The notes below the pieces were generated by a model. That model did no database searches, was not told the origin of the DNA, and saw only the letters and a program-made list of their open reading frames with translations. From the NCBI RefSeq assembly GCF_000225345.1, contig NC_015977.1, positions 27,501 to 91,500 on the forward strand: a stretch of 64,000 bases of DNA, read 5' to 3'. The stretch's first letter is position 1; every line of letters starts with the position of its first letter. Below are positions 47,477 to 56,787 of this stretch, piece by piece. The translations under genes were made by a program, and so were the position numbers. Origin of the DNA: Roseburia hominis A2-183 (GTDB lineage Bacteria > Bacillota > Clostridia > Lachnospirales > Lachnospiraceae).

Positions 47477-48617
47477 ATGATGGACAACATGTTGCAGAAG
47501 ATCACAGATTTTATAAAAAAAGAAACGGTACTCACGATCGCCACAGCCTTCGCTGTGGCATCGGCATTCTGGGTGCACCCGGGTCCGCAGTACGTGGGCT
47601 ACATTGACTGGCGCGTGCTCGGCATTTTGCTGTCGCTGATGCTGATTGTGGCAGGATTTCAGAGCAACGGACTGTTCGATGCGATCGGCAGCCGGCTTCT
47701 GGCAAAGACCAAAAATACCGCGCAGCTGATGCTGGTGCTTGTTTTTTTTGTGCTTTTTTTCCAGTATGTTTATCACAAACGACGTCGCACTTCTGACGTT
47801 TGTGCCGTTTGCGTGCACGATCCTGCAGAAATGCCACCAGGAGCGGCTGATTGTGACAACGTTTGTGCTGCAGACGCTTGCAGCGAATCTGGGGAGCATG
47901 CTGACGCCGGTCGGGAATCCGCAGAATCTGTATCTTTACAGCATCTCCGGTGCCGGGCTGGGTGAATTTATCGGATGGATGGCGCCGTATACGCTCGTGT
48001 CAGGTGTGCTTCTGCTGCTTGTCGTGTTCGTGCTCAGTGCGGGAAAATGCCGGATCTCGCTGGAGACCGGTTCGCTTTTGCAGGTGTCCAGCGCATCCGG
48101 CAGGAAGAAAAACGGGATTTATCTGGCGCTCTTTGCATTAAGCCTGTTTTCGGTAGCGCGGGTGCTTCCGTGGGAGCTGATGCTCGCCGTGGTGCTCATT
48201 GTGCTCATTTTTACGGATCGTGCGGTGTTTTTGCAGGTGGATTACTGTCTGCTGTTTACGTTTATCAGTTTCTTCATCTTCATCGGCAATATGGGGAATA
48301 TCGAGGCGGTACGGTCTGTCCTGCAAAGTCTTGTGGCGGGCAGGGAACTGGCGGTTGGCATCGGGGCGAGCCAGATCATCAGCAATGTTCCTGCAGCTCT
48401 GCTTCTGGCGGATTTTACGCACGATCTGAAAAATCTTGCGATCGGCGTGAATCTGGGCGGACTGGGAACGCTCATCGCGTCGATGGCGAGCCTGATCTCT
48501 TATAAGATCTACGCGCACAATTATAATAAGACGAAAGGGCACTACCTCCTGTGGTTTACGATCGCAAACGTACTGTTTCTGGCAGTACTTGTGCTGGTCT
48601 ATGTTTTCATTTCATAG
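47477..48617 (+). pseudogene. anion/Na+ symporter-type permease, frameshifted
   Basis: A permease of the SLC13/ArsB (ion transporter) superfamily of about 379 aa, split in two frames. Residues up to VLVF (47477 to about 47745) are in one frame. The rest, with CFFSSMFITNDVALLTFVPF and a second ISNVPAALLL half-repeat, continues in the next frame to 48617. The shift falls in a run of eight T at 47742-47749; seven T would restore one reading frame. It may be a true mutation, a slippery tract or a sequencing error. A good ribosome binding site (AAAGGAA) serves only a five-codon ORF at 47463. Confidence 0.75.
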
Positions 48618-48632
48618 GAAGCGGCGGATGCA

Positions 48633-48697
48633 CGGATGGGAGAATACGGCAGAAGCGCGGATGGAGAATACGACAGAAACCCGGATGGGAGAAATGG
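48633..48697 (+). repeat. imperfect tandem repeat of about 25 bp spanning the start region of the DMT gene
   Basis: Two full units (48633-48657 and 48658-48681) and part of a third (48682-48697), each beginning CGGATGG(G)AGAA. Each unit carries a copy of GGGAG or GGAG, the ribosome binding site of the next gene. It looks like a local duplication of the translation start region. Confidence 0.75.
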
Positions 48698-48699
48698 AT

Positions 48700-49554
48700 A
48701 TGAGTGATAGAAAAATGAATGTGGAAAGCCTGAGGGGAACAGTCTGCGTGCTGCTATCGGCAGTCTGTTTCAGCACCGGAGGCGTTTTAATCAAATCGAT
48801 CCCGTGGTCGTCGGTGACGATCCAGGGAGCGCGCAGTATCTTCTCGGCGCTGGTTGTGGGATGTTACATGCTTCTGCGCCGCCAGAAGTTCGTGTGGAAT
48901 AAGACGGTGTTCTTCGGCGCGGTGTGCAATACGGTGATGGCGTTTGCCTTTGTGGCGGCGACCAAGCTCACGACAGCCGCCAACGCGATTGTGCTGCAGT
49001 TCACGGAGCCGGTGTTTGTCATTCTTCTGATGTGGCTGATCTTTCACAAAAAGCCGGGGCGGGATGCGGTGTTTGCCTGCGCGGGAGTCTTTGCCGGGAT
49101 TTTCTGCTTCTTTTATACGTCGCTGGATGCCGGAGCCATGGCGGGGAATCTGCTCGCGATTCTCTCAGGTCTTGCCTATGCGCTTGTGATGATGCAGAAA
49201 AAATTCCGCGGAGCGGACTTTGAATCGTCGCTTCTGGTGTCCTGTGCGCTGAGCGCGGCGATCGGAATCCCGTTTTACGGGCAGGAGAGCGAAATGTCAC
49301 TGCATATCTGGTTCTTCGTGCTGCTGCTCGGCGTGGTACAGTTCGGTCTGTCCTATGTGTTCCTGTCGCGGGGACTGGATGCAGTCTCTCCGGTCACAGC
49401 GTCTCTGACCTCGACGATCGAGCCAATCTTAAATCCGGTTCTGGTGGCTGTTTTTTATGGGGAGACAATCGGTGCAACCGCTGTTATCGGTGCCCTGCTG
49501 GTGGTTGGTTCGGCAACGGTCTACAATGTAAGGCAGGCAAAAAACGCTGCCTGA
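48700..49554 (+). CDS. DMT-superfamily transporter (EamA)
   Basis: A 284-aa membrane protein with ten helices formed by two EamA repeats. The first repeat opens with VLLSAVCFSTGGVLIKSIPW. Family members export amino acids or other small metabolites. The start at 48700 follows GGGAG; the open frame runs 37 codons further upstream through the tandem repeat. It lies 82 bp after the broken permease and is followed by the eut leader. The substrate is unknown. Confidence 0.88.
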   Translation: MSDRKMNVESLRGTVCVLLSAVCFSTGGVLIKSIPWSSVTIQGARSIFSALVVGCYMLLRRQKFVWNKTVFFGAVCNTVMAFAFVAATKLTTAANAIVLQFTEPVFVILLMWLIFHKKPGRDAVFACAGVFAGIFCFFYTSLDAGAMAGNLLAILSGLAYALVMMQKKFRGADFESSLLVSCALSAAIGIPFYGQESEMSLHIWFFVLLLGVVQFGLSYVFLSRGLDAVSPVTASLTSTIEPILNPVLVAVFYGETIGATAVIGALLVVGSATVYNVRQAKNAA

Positions 49555-49647
49555 ATCCGTACAAAAAGGCTGGAAGAAGTCATACAAAAGGTACAAAAAA
49601 GACAAAAATATATGAGCAGCCGGTAAAATATTTGTTAAAAAAGGAAA

Positions 49648-49676
49648 TTGCTGAACAAAAAGTGTCATGCTATAAT
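49648..49676 (+). promoter_or_regulatory. promoter of the eut leader transcript
   Basis: TTGCTG (49648-49653), a 17-bp spacer and TATAAT (49671-49676). The inferred start near 49683 is only about 30 nt before a terminator hairpin. Confidence 0.6.
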
Positions 49677-49705
49677 AACTTCTAAATTCAGATATCAGAT
49701 GACAT

Positions 49706-49747
49706 GTGCAAGGGAGCACCGCGGTAGCGGCTGCTCTCTTTTTTTTT
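49706..49747 (+). terminator. attenuator-type terminator in the eut leader
   Basis: GGGAGCACCGC (49712-49722) pairs with GCGGCTGCTCTC (49727-49738, one bulge), followed by nine T. It overlaps a mutually exclusive small hairpin, GTGC (49706-49709) with GCAC (49716-49719), whose six-base loop AAGGGA has A at position 1 and G at position 4. That is the loop rule of ANTAR-protein target hairpins, known from EutV-controlled eut leaders. Only one such hairpin is visible and no EutV or EutW gene is in the window, so the control protein is inferred. Confidence 0.7.
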
Positions 49748-49800
49748 GTAATTAGGAAACTTCGTTCCTATTACATAAAAAAGCTCCCCGGGGATGCGCA

Positions 49801-49966
49801 CTGCGGCGGAGACGAAAGATGTCGCAAGAGCGACCCGCCGCAGGCGGAGAATCCTGCAGGCAGGGTTCTTATTTATTCCATAGGAAATACCAGATTGCAC
49901 TAAGATGTAAAAGCCGGGCTGCCGCAGATAAAAAACCACCGCGCAATTATATGGTGAGCGGCAGAC
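49801..49966 (+). promoter_or_regulatory. structured eut leader, distal part
   Basis: After the attenuator the leader runs 250 nt further without a gene. CTGCGGCGG (49801-49809) pairs perfectly with CCGCCGCAG (49835-49843) and encloses GTCGC-AAGA-GCGAC (49821-49834). A second hairpin, CTGCCGC with GCGGCAG (about 49919-49962), stands just before the eutA ribosome binding site. No cobalamin riboswitch consensus was recognised. The elements may be regulatory RNA or a dispersed palindromic repeat. Confidence 0.5.
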
Positions 49967-50003
49967 ACAGACAAAAAAGAACAGTTTTTGGAGGAGGAGA
50001 AGA

Positions 50004-51428
50004 ATGCAGACGGAAGAGATTTTAAGTGCCGGAATTGATATTGGAACGTCGACGACGCAGCTTGTGTTCAGCAGGATGATTCTCCAGAACACAGGCGGAT
50101 TTGGCAGAATTCCACAGATCAAGGTAGTGTCCAAGGAGGTCATTTACGAGAGTGAGATTTATTTTACACCGCTGTCATCCCGGGAGGAGATTGATGGGGA
50201 GCGCGTGCATGAGATTATAAAAAAGGAGTATGAGAAGGCGGGCGTTTGTCCGGCAGATCTTGCAACCGGAGCCGTCATCATCACGGGGGAGACTTCCCGG
50301 AAAAGAAATGCCGAGTCGGTAGTACGGGCGATTGCCGACGTGGCGGGAGAGTTTGTCGTGGCGACAGCGGGAGCGGATCTGGAGTCTGTTTTGGCAGGAA
50401 AAGGTGCGGGAGCCGCAGATTTGTCCCAAAAGACGGGGAAGCGGGTAGTCAATCTGGATATCGGCGGCGGCACGACAAATATCTGTGTCTTTGAGGACGG
50501 AAATATGGTTGATACGGCATGCCTCGACATCGGCGGCAGACTGATCCGCGTGAAGGACGGCAGAGTGATCTACATGGCGCCAAAGCTGCAATGGCTGTGC
50601 GGCAGGCTTGAGATTGATCTTGCGGAGGGCGGGACGGCAGAACCGGAAAAGCTGCGCAGACTCACCGCTGCGATGGCGGAACTTCTTGCGGAGGCAGTGC
50701 ATCTGGCGCCGGAGGCAGCAGAGCTTTCCTACATGCAGACCAACCATCTTCTGGCGGATGGCACGCCGTCCGATATTGTGATGTTCTCCGGCGGGGTGGC
50801 GGCATGCTTCGGGGAAGAGGAGGATCTGTTCCGCTATGGGGACATCGGAATCCTTTTGGCGCAGGCGATCCGGAAGAACGAAGCGTTTCGCCGGGCGGCA
50901 GTGACGGATGCGCGGGAAACCATGCGGGCGACGGTGATCGGCGCAGGAAACTACAGCATGAACATTTCCGGAAGTACGATTGAGTACACGACGAAACCGT
51001 TTCCGTTAAAAAATATTCCGGTGGTGAAGCTTCCACTGGAGCGTGAGGAAGAGATTGAAAAACTGCCGGAAAACATGCACCGGGCGCTTCTGCTTTACCG
51101 GGAGGATCAGGAAAAAGACCGGCAGGTGGCGCTTGCCATGAAGGGGTTAAAGTGCCCTACTTTCGCACAGGTACAAAGAATAGCAGAACTGATTGCAGAC
51201 CAGTATGTCAGGGAGTGCGGCATGGACAGGCATCTGATCCTGGTGCTTGAGGAGGATATCGGAAAAGCAATCGGGCAGGCGCTGCATCACAGACTGAAAG
51301 AGAAGTGCAGCGTTATCTGCATCGATGGAATCAGCTGCGGGAGCGGAGATTTTATTGATCTGGGCGAACCGGTTGCATCGGGTAACGTCATTCCCGTGAT
51401 AGTAAAGACATTGATATTTAATGGTTAG
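50004..51428 (+). CDS. eutA: ethanolamine ammonia-lyase reactivating factor EutA
   Basis: A 474-aa ASKHA-fold ATPase that replaces damaged cobalamin on ethanolamine ammonia-lyase. The phosphate-binding loops are visible: AGIDIGTSTTQLVF near 9-22 and VNLDIGGGTTNICVF near 148-162, and ATVIGAGNYSMN near 310. Length is typical. GGAGGAGG precedes the start. It leads the operon and is followed after 9 bp by eutB. No microcompartment shell gene accompanies it. Confidence 0.95.
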   Translation: MQTEEILSAGIDIGTSTTQLVFSRMILQNTGGFGRIPQIKVVSKEVIYESEIYFTPLSSREEIDGERVHEIIKKEYEKAGVCPADLATGAVIITGETSRKRNAESVVRAIADVAGEFVVATAGADLESVLAGKGAGAADLSQKTGKRVVNLDIGGGTTNICVFEDGNMVDTACLDIGGRLIRVKDGRVIYMAPKLQWLCGRLEIDLAEGGTAEPEKLRRLTAAMAELLAEAVHLAPEAAELSYMQTNHLLADGTPSDIVMFSGGVAACFGEEEDLFRYGDIGILLAQAIRKNEAFRRAAVTDARETMRATVIGAGNYSMNISGSTIEYTTKPFPLKNIPVVKLPLEREEEIEKLPENMHRALLLYREDQEKDRQVALAMKGLKCPTFAQVQRIAELIADQYVRECGMDRHLILVLEEDIGKAIGQALHHRLKEKCSVICIDGISCGSGDFIDLGEPVASGNVIPVIVKTLIFNG

Positions 51429-51437
51429 GAGCAGCTT

Positions 51438-52805
51438 ATGATATTAAAGACACGGATGCTGGGGCAGACCTATGAATTTAAGGATGTAAAAGATGTGCTG
51501 GCAAAGGCGAGCGAGAAAAAATCGGGAGACGAGCTGGCAGGCGTCGGGGCGGAGAGCGCCTTAGAGCGGATTGCCGCCAAGGAGGTGCTGGCGCAGCTGA
51601 CCGTGGCAGATTTAACAGAGCATCCTGTAGTGCCCTACGAGGAGGATGCGGTGACGCGGATCATTCAGGATGATATCGATGAAACGGTCTACGGCACGAT
51701 CAAGGACAGAACGATCCAGGAGATGCGGGAGTGGATTCTCTGTGACGCCACAGACAGCGGGGCGCTGATGCGCGCAAGCCGGGGAATGACCAGCGAAGTG
51801 ATTGCCGGGATTTCCAAGATTATGAGCAATATGGATCTGATTCTTGCCGGAAGCAAGATCCGGGTGACGGCGACCTGCAATACCACGATCGGCACGGAAA
51901 ACGTGCTTGCGTCGAGACTGCAGCCCAATCATCCGGTGGATGATGTGGAAGGCGTGGCAGCCAGCACCTTAGAGGGACTCAGCTACGGCATCGGTGACGC
52001 CGTCATCGGACTGAATCCGGCAATTGATACGGTGGACAGCACACTTGCGATCTGGAAAGTGCTCGGGGACATCCGGGATAAATATGAGATTCCGACACAG
52101 ACCTGTGTGCTCTCACATGTGACAACACAGATGGAAGCGCTTAGAACCGGGCAGGGAAGCGCCGATCTGTGTTTCCAGTCGATTGCGGGATCGGAGGCGG
52201 CGCTCTCGGCGTTTGGCATCAATACCGGGATGCTGTCGGAGGCGGAGATGCTGTTTCGGGAGGAGGGACCGGCAAAGGGTCCCAACGTCATGTATTTTGA
52301 GACCGGGCAGGGTTCGGAACTGTCATCCTCGGCGGCGTTTGGCAGCGATCAGCAGACGATGGAATGCAGATGTTACGGTCTGGCACGGCACTATCACCCG
52401 TTTCTGGTGAACACGGTGGTAGGTTTCATGGGACCGGAGTATATCTACGACACCAAGCAGCTCACGAGGGCGGCGCTCGAGGACGTCTTCTGTGGGCATC
52501 TGCACGGACTGCCGATGGGATGCGACGTATGTTATACGAACCACATGCCGACCGATCAGAACGACTCGGAGACGATCCTGACACTTCTGGGAACGGCGGG
52601 CGTTCACTATGTGATGGGACTGCCGCAGGCGGATGATATTATGCTGATGTATCAGTCCACCAGCTATCACGATGTGGCGAGTATCCGGCAGCTGCTGAAA
52701 AAGGAGCCGATACCGGAGTTTAAAGCATGGCTTGAAAAACGGGGCATCTGGGAAAACGGGCATCTCGGTCCGAACGCCGGAGACCCGTCCATATTCTTTA
52801 AATAG
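51438..52805 (+). CDS. eutB: ethanolamine ammonia-lyase large subunit EutB
   Basis: A 455-aa barrel subunit that binds adenosylcobalamin with EutC and converts ethanolamine to acetaldehyde and ammonia. Recognisable blocks are VTATCNTTIGTENVL near 136, RLQPNHPVDDVEG near 154, NPAIDT near 193 and CDVCYTNHMPTDQND near 362. Length matches the family. It ends 14 bp before eutC, giving stoichiometric expression. Confidence 0.97.
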   Translation: MILKTRMLGQTYEFKDVKDVLAKASEKKSGDELAGVGAESALERIAAKEVLAQLTVADLTEHPVVPYEEDAVTRIIQDDIDETVYGTIKDRTIQEMREWILCDATDSGALMRASRGMTSEVIAGISKIMSNMDLILAGSKIRVTATCNTTIGTENVLASRLQPNHPVDDVEGVAASTLEGLSYGIGDAVIGLNPAIDTVDSTLAIWKVLGDIRDKYEIPTQTCVLSHVTTQMEALRTGQGSADLCFQSIAGSEAALSAFGINTGMLSEAEMLFREEGPAKGPNVMYFETGQGSELSSSAAFGSDQQTMECRCYGLARHYHPFLVNTVVGFMGPEYIYDTKQLTRAALEDVFCGHLHGLPMGCDVCYTNHMPTDQNDSETILTLLGTAGVHYVMGLPQADDIMLMYQSTSYHDVASIRQLLKKEPIPEFKAWLEKRGIWENGHLGPNAGDPSIFFK

Positions 52806-52819
52806 GAGGAACGGGATTT

Positions 52820-53605
52820 ATGAGTGAAAAAGAGACCGCCTGCCTCCGCGATATTACAGAGACAGACATTATGGAATATATGCAGGTGGAGCACCCGCAC
52901 AATGAAAAGGAACTCTGGAAGATGAAGCATGCGACGCCCGCGCGGATCGGGATCGGACGGTGCGGCGCACGCTATACGACCGAGGCACAGCTCCGGTTTC
53001 TGGCGGCGCATGCGGCGGCAAACGACGCGGTGTTCAATGAAGTGCCAAAGGAAGTGGTAAAGGAACTTGGCGTTTTTGAGGTGCGGACAAGATGTTCCAA
53101 TAAAAACGAAATGCTTCTCCGCCCGGACTGGGGCAGGGAGTTTTTGCCGGATGCCAGACAAAAAATTGCGGAAAACTGCATTCACCATCCGCAGGTTCAG
53201 ATTTATTTTGGCGACGGTCTGTGCTCGCCGTCCATCAAGGCGAACATTCCGGATCTGTTTCCAACCATAAAAATGGGTCTGGAGGATAAGGGAATTACCG
53301 TCGGGACGCCGTTTTTCGTGCGGTATTGCAGAGTGAATACCGCGCGGACGATCGGACCGCTCCTGGATGCGGAGGTGACCTGCGTGCTCATCGGAGAGCG
53401 CCCGGGTCTTCTGACGTCGGAGAGCATGTCGGCATATATCGCCTACCATGCGAGACCGGACATGCTTGAGTCGGAGTATACGGTCGTATCGAATATCAGC
53501 AGGCACGGTGTGCCGCCGGTGGAGGCAGCCGCACATATTGCGGATCTGATCGCACAGATCCTGGAAAAGAAAAAAAGCGGTGTAGAATTTTCAAAAGCAG
53601 AATAA
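52820..53605 (+). CDS. eutC: ethanolamine ammonia-lyase small subunit EutC
   Basis: A 261-aa small subunit, which together with EutB forms the cobalamin pocket. Blocks typical of EutC are ARIGIGRCGARYTTEAQLRF near 41-60, VFEVRTRCSNKNEM and IGERPGLLTSESMSAYI. It lacks the N-terminal extension that targets some homologues to a microcompartment shell: the conserved core begins close to the start. This agrees with the absence of shell genes. The ribosome binding site is AGGAGG. A terminator follows. Confidence 0.95.
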   Translation: MSEKETACLRDITETDIMEYMQVEHPHNEKELWKMKHATPARIGIGRCGARYTTEAQLRFLAAHAAANDAVFNEVPKEVVKELGVFEVRTRCSNKNEMLLRPDWGREFLPDARQKIAENCIHHPQVQIYFGDGLCSPSIKANIPDLFPTIKMGLEDKGITVGTPFFVRYCRVNTARTIGPLLDAEVTCVLIGERPGLLTSESMSAYIAYHARPDMLESEYTVVSNISRHGVPPVEAAAHIADLIAQILEKKKSGVEFSKAE

Positions 53606-53621
53606 AGACATGGTTGCGAAG

Positions 53622-53651
53622 GAGCACAGGCGGGACGTCTGTGCTCTTTTT
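53622..53651 (+). terminator. terminator after eutC
   Basis: GAGCACAG (53622-53629) pairs with CTGTGCTC (53639-53646), followed by TTTTTCT. It partly separates eutABC from the permease and amidohydrolase. Confidence 0.88.
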
Positions 53652-53688
53652 CTATAGGAGCAGCAAGACAGACAAAGGAGGATACGTT

Positions 53689-55170
53689 ATGGAGAAAAAC
53701 GAAGGAGGTCAGCTGGTGCGTGCTCTCGGACTGAAAGAGTCGATCAGTATGACGATAGGAACGGTAGTAGGAGTGGGACTGTTTACCTGTGGTTCCTCAC
53801 AGATTGGATATGTCGGATCGGGGATTATTGTAATTACATTTTTATCCCTGCTCATCTCGATCTGGCCCTGTCTGATCTACGGCGAGATGTCGGCGGCACT
53901 TCCGTGTGCCGGAGGTACTTACAATTATGCGAAGCGCGGACTCAACCGGGTCTGGGCGAACCTGGCAGGCTGGCATTACATCATTTCTGTGGTCGGCATC
54001 GGTGCGGGTGAGACACTGGCATTTTCCAATTATTTTAAAATTCTGTTTGGAGAACTCGGCATCAATATCGAGGGCGTGGATTCGCGGATCATTGCGATTG
54101 TTCTGGTCCTGTTTTTCCTGATCTTAAACTTCCGGGGAATTGAGATGTCCGGAAAAGCGCAGACGGGATTCATTTTCTTCTTCTGGGGCTGTGCCGTGGC
54201 ATGGTTCTTATATATGATACCGCGCATCCACCTGGACTATTTCGGCGGGATTGCCATGGATTCCCTGCCGCCGTTTAAGGAAATGATGTACATTTTCGGG
54301 CTGGTATGGTGGTGTTATACCGGATTTGAGACCTGTGTATCGATGGGGGCGGAGACGAAATATCCGCAGTATACGCTTCCGAGAGCGTTAAAAGTATCGG
54401 TATTCCTTGTATTTGCAGTCAACGCGTTATTCCAGTGGTTTCTTGCCGGACTGGTGCCGCACGAGTTTTACCACATCCTTGCAGTGGCAGACGCACCGTA
54501 TGCGGAGGGACTCCGGGCGGCCGGACTGGTGGGCTTTCCGATCATTCTGCTCTGCATCGGCATTGCATTCGGCGGCGATCTCTCCACCATCAATCCGGGA
54601 ATTGCCGCACCGGCGCGCTACATTTACACGATGGCGGAGGACGGTTCCCTGCCGAAGTTTTTGTGCAAGGTACATCCGAAGTATAAGACGCCGTATATGG
54701 CGGTTCTTGTGGTCGGCATCATCAATATTATCCTGATTGCAACCGGGTCGATCAATTATATCGCGTCGGTATCGCTGATCTCACTCGCGGTATGTTATAT
54801 GATCGGCTGTCTGGCTTACCTTGGCTTAAAGAAGCACTATCCGGATATGAACCGGCCGTACAGGGCGCCGGCAGGAACGGTCGGATGCTATGTCACGATC
54901 GCAGCCTACACCATTATTCTGATTTTTGCAGACCGCATAGCGCTTCTGACGGCGGCGGTTGTGACTGTGGCGGCGATTGTCTACTGGGCGCTTTTCACCA
55001 GAAAGCATGAGAATAAGATTCCGTCCATCGAGGAGGAGATCGGTATCCTCGAGGAGCCGTCCCCCCAGGAAAAGGCAAAGATGGACAAGGAGTACCGGAT
55101 CTGGAAAGCCGGCACGATTCTTGTGACGGTGATAGCACTTGGCATTTACATTATTCCGGTCTTATTTTAA
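53689..55170 (+). CDS. APC-family permease, probable ethanolamine importer
   Basis: A 493-aa transporter with twelve helices of the amino acid-polyamine-cation superfamily. The first helix has SISMTIGTVVGVGLFTCGS with the unwound glycine motif. CAGGTYNYAKRGL follows in helix 3. The substrate is inferred from its place between eutC and the amidohydrolase; homologous permeases import ethanolamine. The start at 53689 has GGAGG upstream; the longer ORF begins in the terminator. The amidohydrolase follows after 28 bp. Confidence 0.85.
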   Translation: MEKNEGGQLVRALGLKESISMTIGTVVGVGLFTCGSSQIGYVGSGIIVITFLSLLISIWPCLIYGEMSAALPCAGGTYNYAKRGLNRVWANLAGWHYIISVVGIGAGETLAFSNYFKILFGELGINIEGVDSRIIAIVLVLFFLILNFRGIEMSGKAQTGFIFFFWGCAVAWFLYMIPRIHLDYFGGIAMDSLPPFKEMMYIFGLVWWCYTGFETCVSMGAETKYPQYTLPRALKVSVFLVFAVNALFQWFLAGLVPHEFYHILAVADAPYAEGLRAAGLVGFPIILLCIGIAFGGDLSTINPGIAAPARYIYTMAEDGSLPKFLCKVHPKYKTPYMAVLVVGIINIILIATGSINYIASVSLISLAVCYMIGCLAYLGLKKHYPDMNRPYRAPAGTVGCYVTIAAYTIILIFADRIALLTAAVVTVAAIVYWALFTRKHENKIPSIEEEIGILEEPSPQEKAKMDKEYRIWKAGTILVTVIALGIYIIPVLF

Positions 55171-55198
55171 AATTTAAGGGATTGGAAAGGAGCACGGT

Positions 55199-56761
55199 AT
55201 GAGACTTTATGAGGGTAACATTTTAACCTGTGACAAAGAGAACCGGATTGCACATTATCTGTTGGAGGATCAGGGGAAAATCCTTTACTGTGGGGACGTG
55301 CTGCCGGCCGGCTGTGTGGCGGCGGAGCGCGTGTCCACCGGGGAGGGGGCATTGATTCCGCCGTTTGTGGACAGTCATATCCATTTCGCAAGTTACGCGA
55401 CGTTTCATGCCGGGCTCAATGTCATGAATGCGCAGAGCAATGAGGAGATTCTTCAGATGCTCCGGGAGCATGTGAAGAAAACGAAGGAAAAGCTGGTGAT
55501 CGGGTTTGGCGCATCGCCGTATTCCGTGTCAGACGGACATCTGGTGCGCAGGGTGCAGCTGGATGAGGTGTGTCCCGACAAACCGCTCTTTCTGGTAAAG
55601 TACGACGGTCACGCGTGTGTCGTCAACACGGTGCTGTTAAACGAAGTGCGCGGCAAGGTGCAGCATCTGCGCGGTTTTCATGAGGATACCGGGGAGATGA
55701 ACCAGGAGGCATTTTTCGCCGTCTCGGATTATATCACAGCTTCGCTCTCTACGGTGCAGCTGGTGGCGCACATGCAGAAGGCGCTGGACGATCTGGCTGC
55801 GCGCGGCATCGGCATGATCCATACGGTCAGCGGCGTCGGCTTTGCGAGAGATCTGGACGTCGATCTGGAGCGTTTTTTTGCGCGCGGCATCACAAACGGC
55901 ATGCAGATGCGCGTGTTTATGCAGACGCTCGATGTGAATAAGGCGGTAAAGCGGAAGCTTCCGAGAATCGGGGGCTGTTTTGAGACAGCGCTTGACGGAT
56001 GCTTCGGTTCCATGGATGCGGCACTGCTCTCGCCGTATGAAAACACGTCGGACTGCGGCGTACTCTACTATTCGGATGAAAAAGTGACGGAATTCTGTAA
56101 GGCGGCAAACCGCGCCGGTCTGCAGATCGAGATGCACGCGATCGGCGATAAGGCGTTTGTGCAGGCGGTGCGTGCCATCAAGGCGGCGCTTGACGATCTG
56201 CCCAGAGAAGATCACAGACATACGATCATCCATGCATGTCTGCCGACTGCGGAGGAGATTGCGGTCTGTGAGCGGTATCACATCAATCTGGCAGTGCAGA
56301 CGGTGTTCATTGACTGGCCGCAGGAGCCGGACAGCTATCTGGAGCAGATCCTTGGAGAGCGTGCGGGCAGGCTGAATCCGATCCGCACATTCTGCGAACA
56401 CGGACTGATTTTAAGTGCGGGATCGGACGGACCCTGCACAGATCCGGACCCGCTTTTATGGATGTATAAGGCATGCAATCACAGCAATCCGGCAGAATCC
56501 ATCTCCGTGCAGCAGGCGCTGCGCATGTGTACCTACAACGGATATTACACGACCTTTGATGAGAGGGAGCGCGGAAGTCTGGAAGCGGGAAAAATAGCGG
56601 ACATGGTGTTGCTGGACCGCAATCCTTACGACATCCCGAAGGAGGAACTGGCTTCCGTCAAAGTGAAGCAGCTCTACCTGCGGGGGCAGGAATATAAAAA
56701 AGGAAACGGCGGCGGAGCCGCACAGATTCTGCGCGGAATGATAAAGCGGGGAAAATGCTGA
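55199..56761 (+). CDS. YtcJ-type amidohydrolase
   Basis: A 520-aa metal-dependent amidohydrolase of the family 3 (YtcJ/LAF3) group. The first metal motif is DSHIH near 59-63. Further metal ligands are in EMHAIGDKA near 314, IIHA near 346 and the Asp in SAGSDGPCTDP near 409. The enzyme should hydrolyse an amide or cyclic amide in the cytoplasm. In this operon it might release ethanolamine from an N-acyl or carbamoyl form, but nothing in the sequence fixes the substrate. The ribosome binding site is AAAGGAG. Confidence 0.83.
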   Translation: MRLYEGNILTCDKENRIAHYLLEDQGKILYCGDVLPAGCVAAERVSTGEGALIPPFVDSHIHFASYATFHAGLNVMNAQSNEEILQMLREHVKKTKEKLVIGFGASPYSVSDGHLVRRVQLDEVCPDKPLFLVKYDGHACVVNTVLLNEVRGKVQHLRGFHEDTGEMNQEAFFAVSDYITASLSTVQLVAHMQKALDDLAARGIGMIHTVSGVGFARDLDVDLERFFARGITNGMQMRVFMQTLDVNKAVKRKLPRIGGCFETALDGCFGSMDAALLSPYENTSDCGVLYYSDEKVTEFCKAANRAGLQIEMHAIGDKAFVQAVRAIKAALDDLPREDHRHTIIHACLPTAEEIAVCERYHINLAVQTVFIDWPQEPDSYLEQILGERAGRLNPIRTFCEHGLILSAGSDGPCTDPDPLLWMYKACNHSNPAESISVQQALRMCTYNGYYTTFDERERGSLEAGKIADMVLLDRNPYDIPKEELASVKVKQLYLRGQEYKKGNGGGAAQILRGMIKRGKC

Positions 56762-56787
56762 CCGGCATTTTTCCCAGTTAGGGTGAT

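Noticed and set aside
49683..49750. Resemblance of AGGGAGCACCGCGG to the T-box core AGGGTGGTACCGCG
   Set aside because: The transcript starts only about 30 nt upstream, leaving no room for a specifier stem, and the next genes are not amino acid genes.
49750..50003. Possible cobalamin riboswitch upstream of the eut genes
   Set aside because: The B12-box and the flanking conserved segments could not be found on the + strand. A covariance-model search would settle it.
52667..53536. A 289-codon frame on the minus strand
   Set aside because: It is antisense to eutB and eutC, which are certain genes.
55637..56401. A 254-codon frame on the minus strand
   Set aside because: It is antisense to the amidohydrolase and has an Arg/His/Leu-rich shadow composition.
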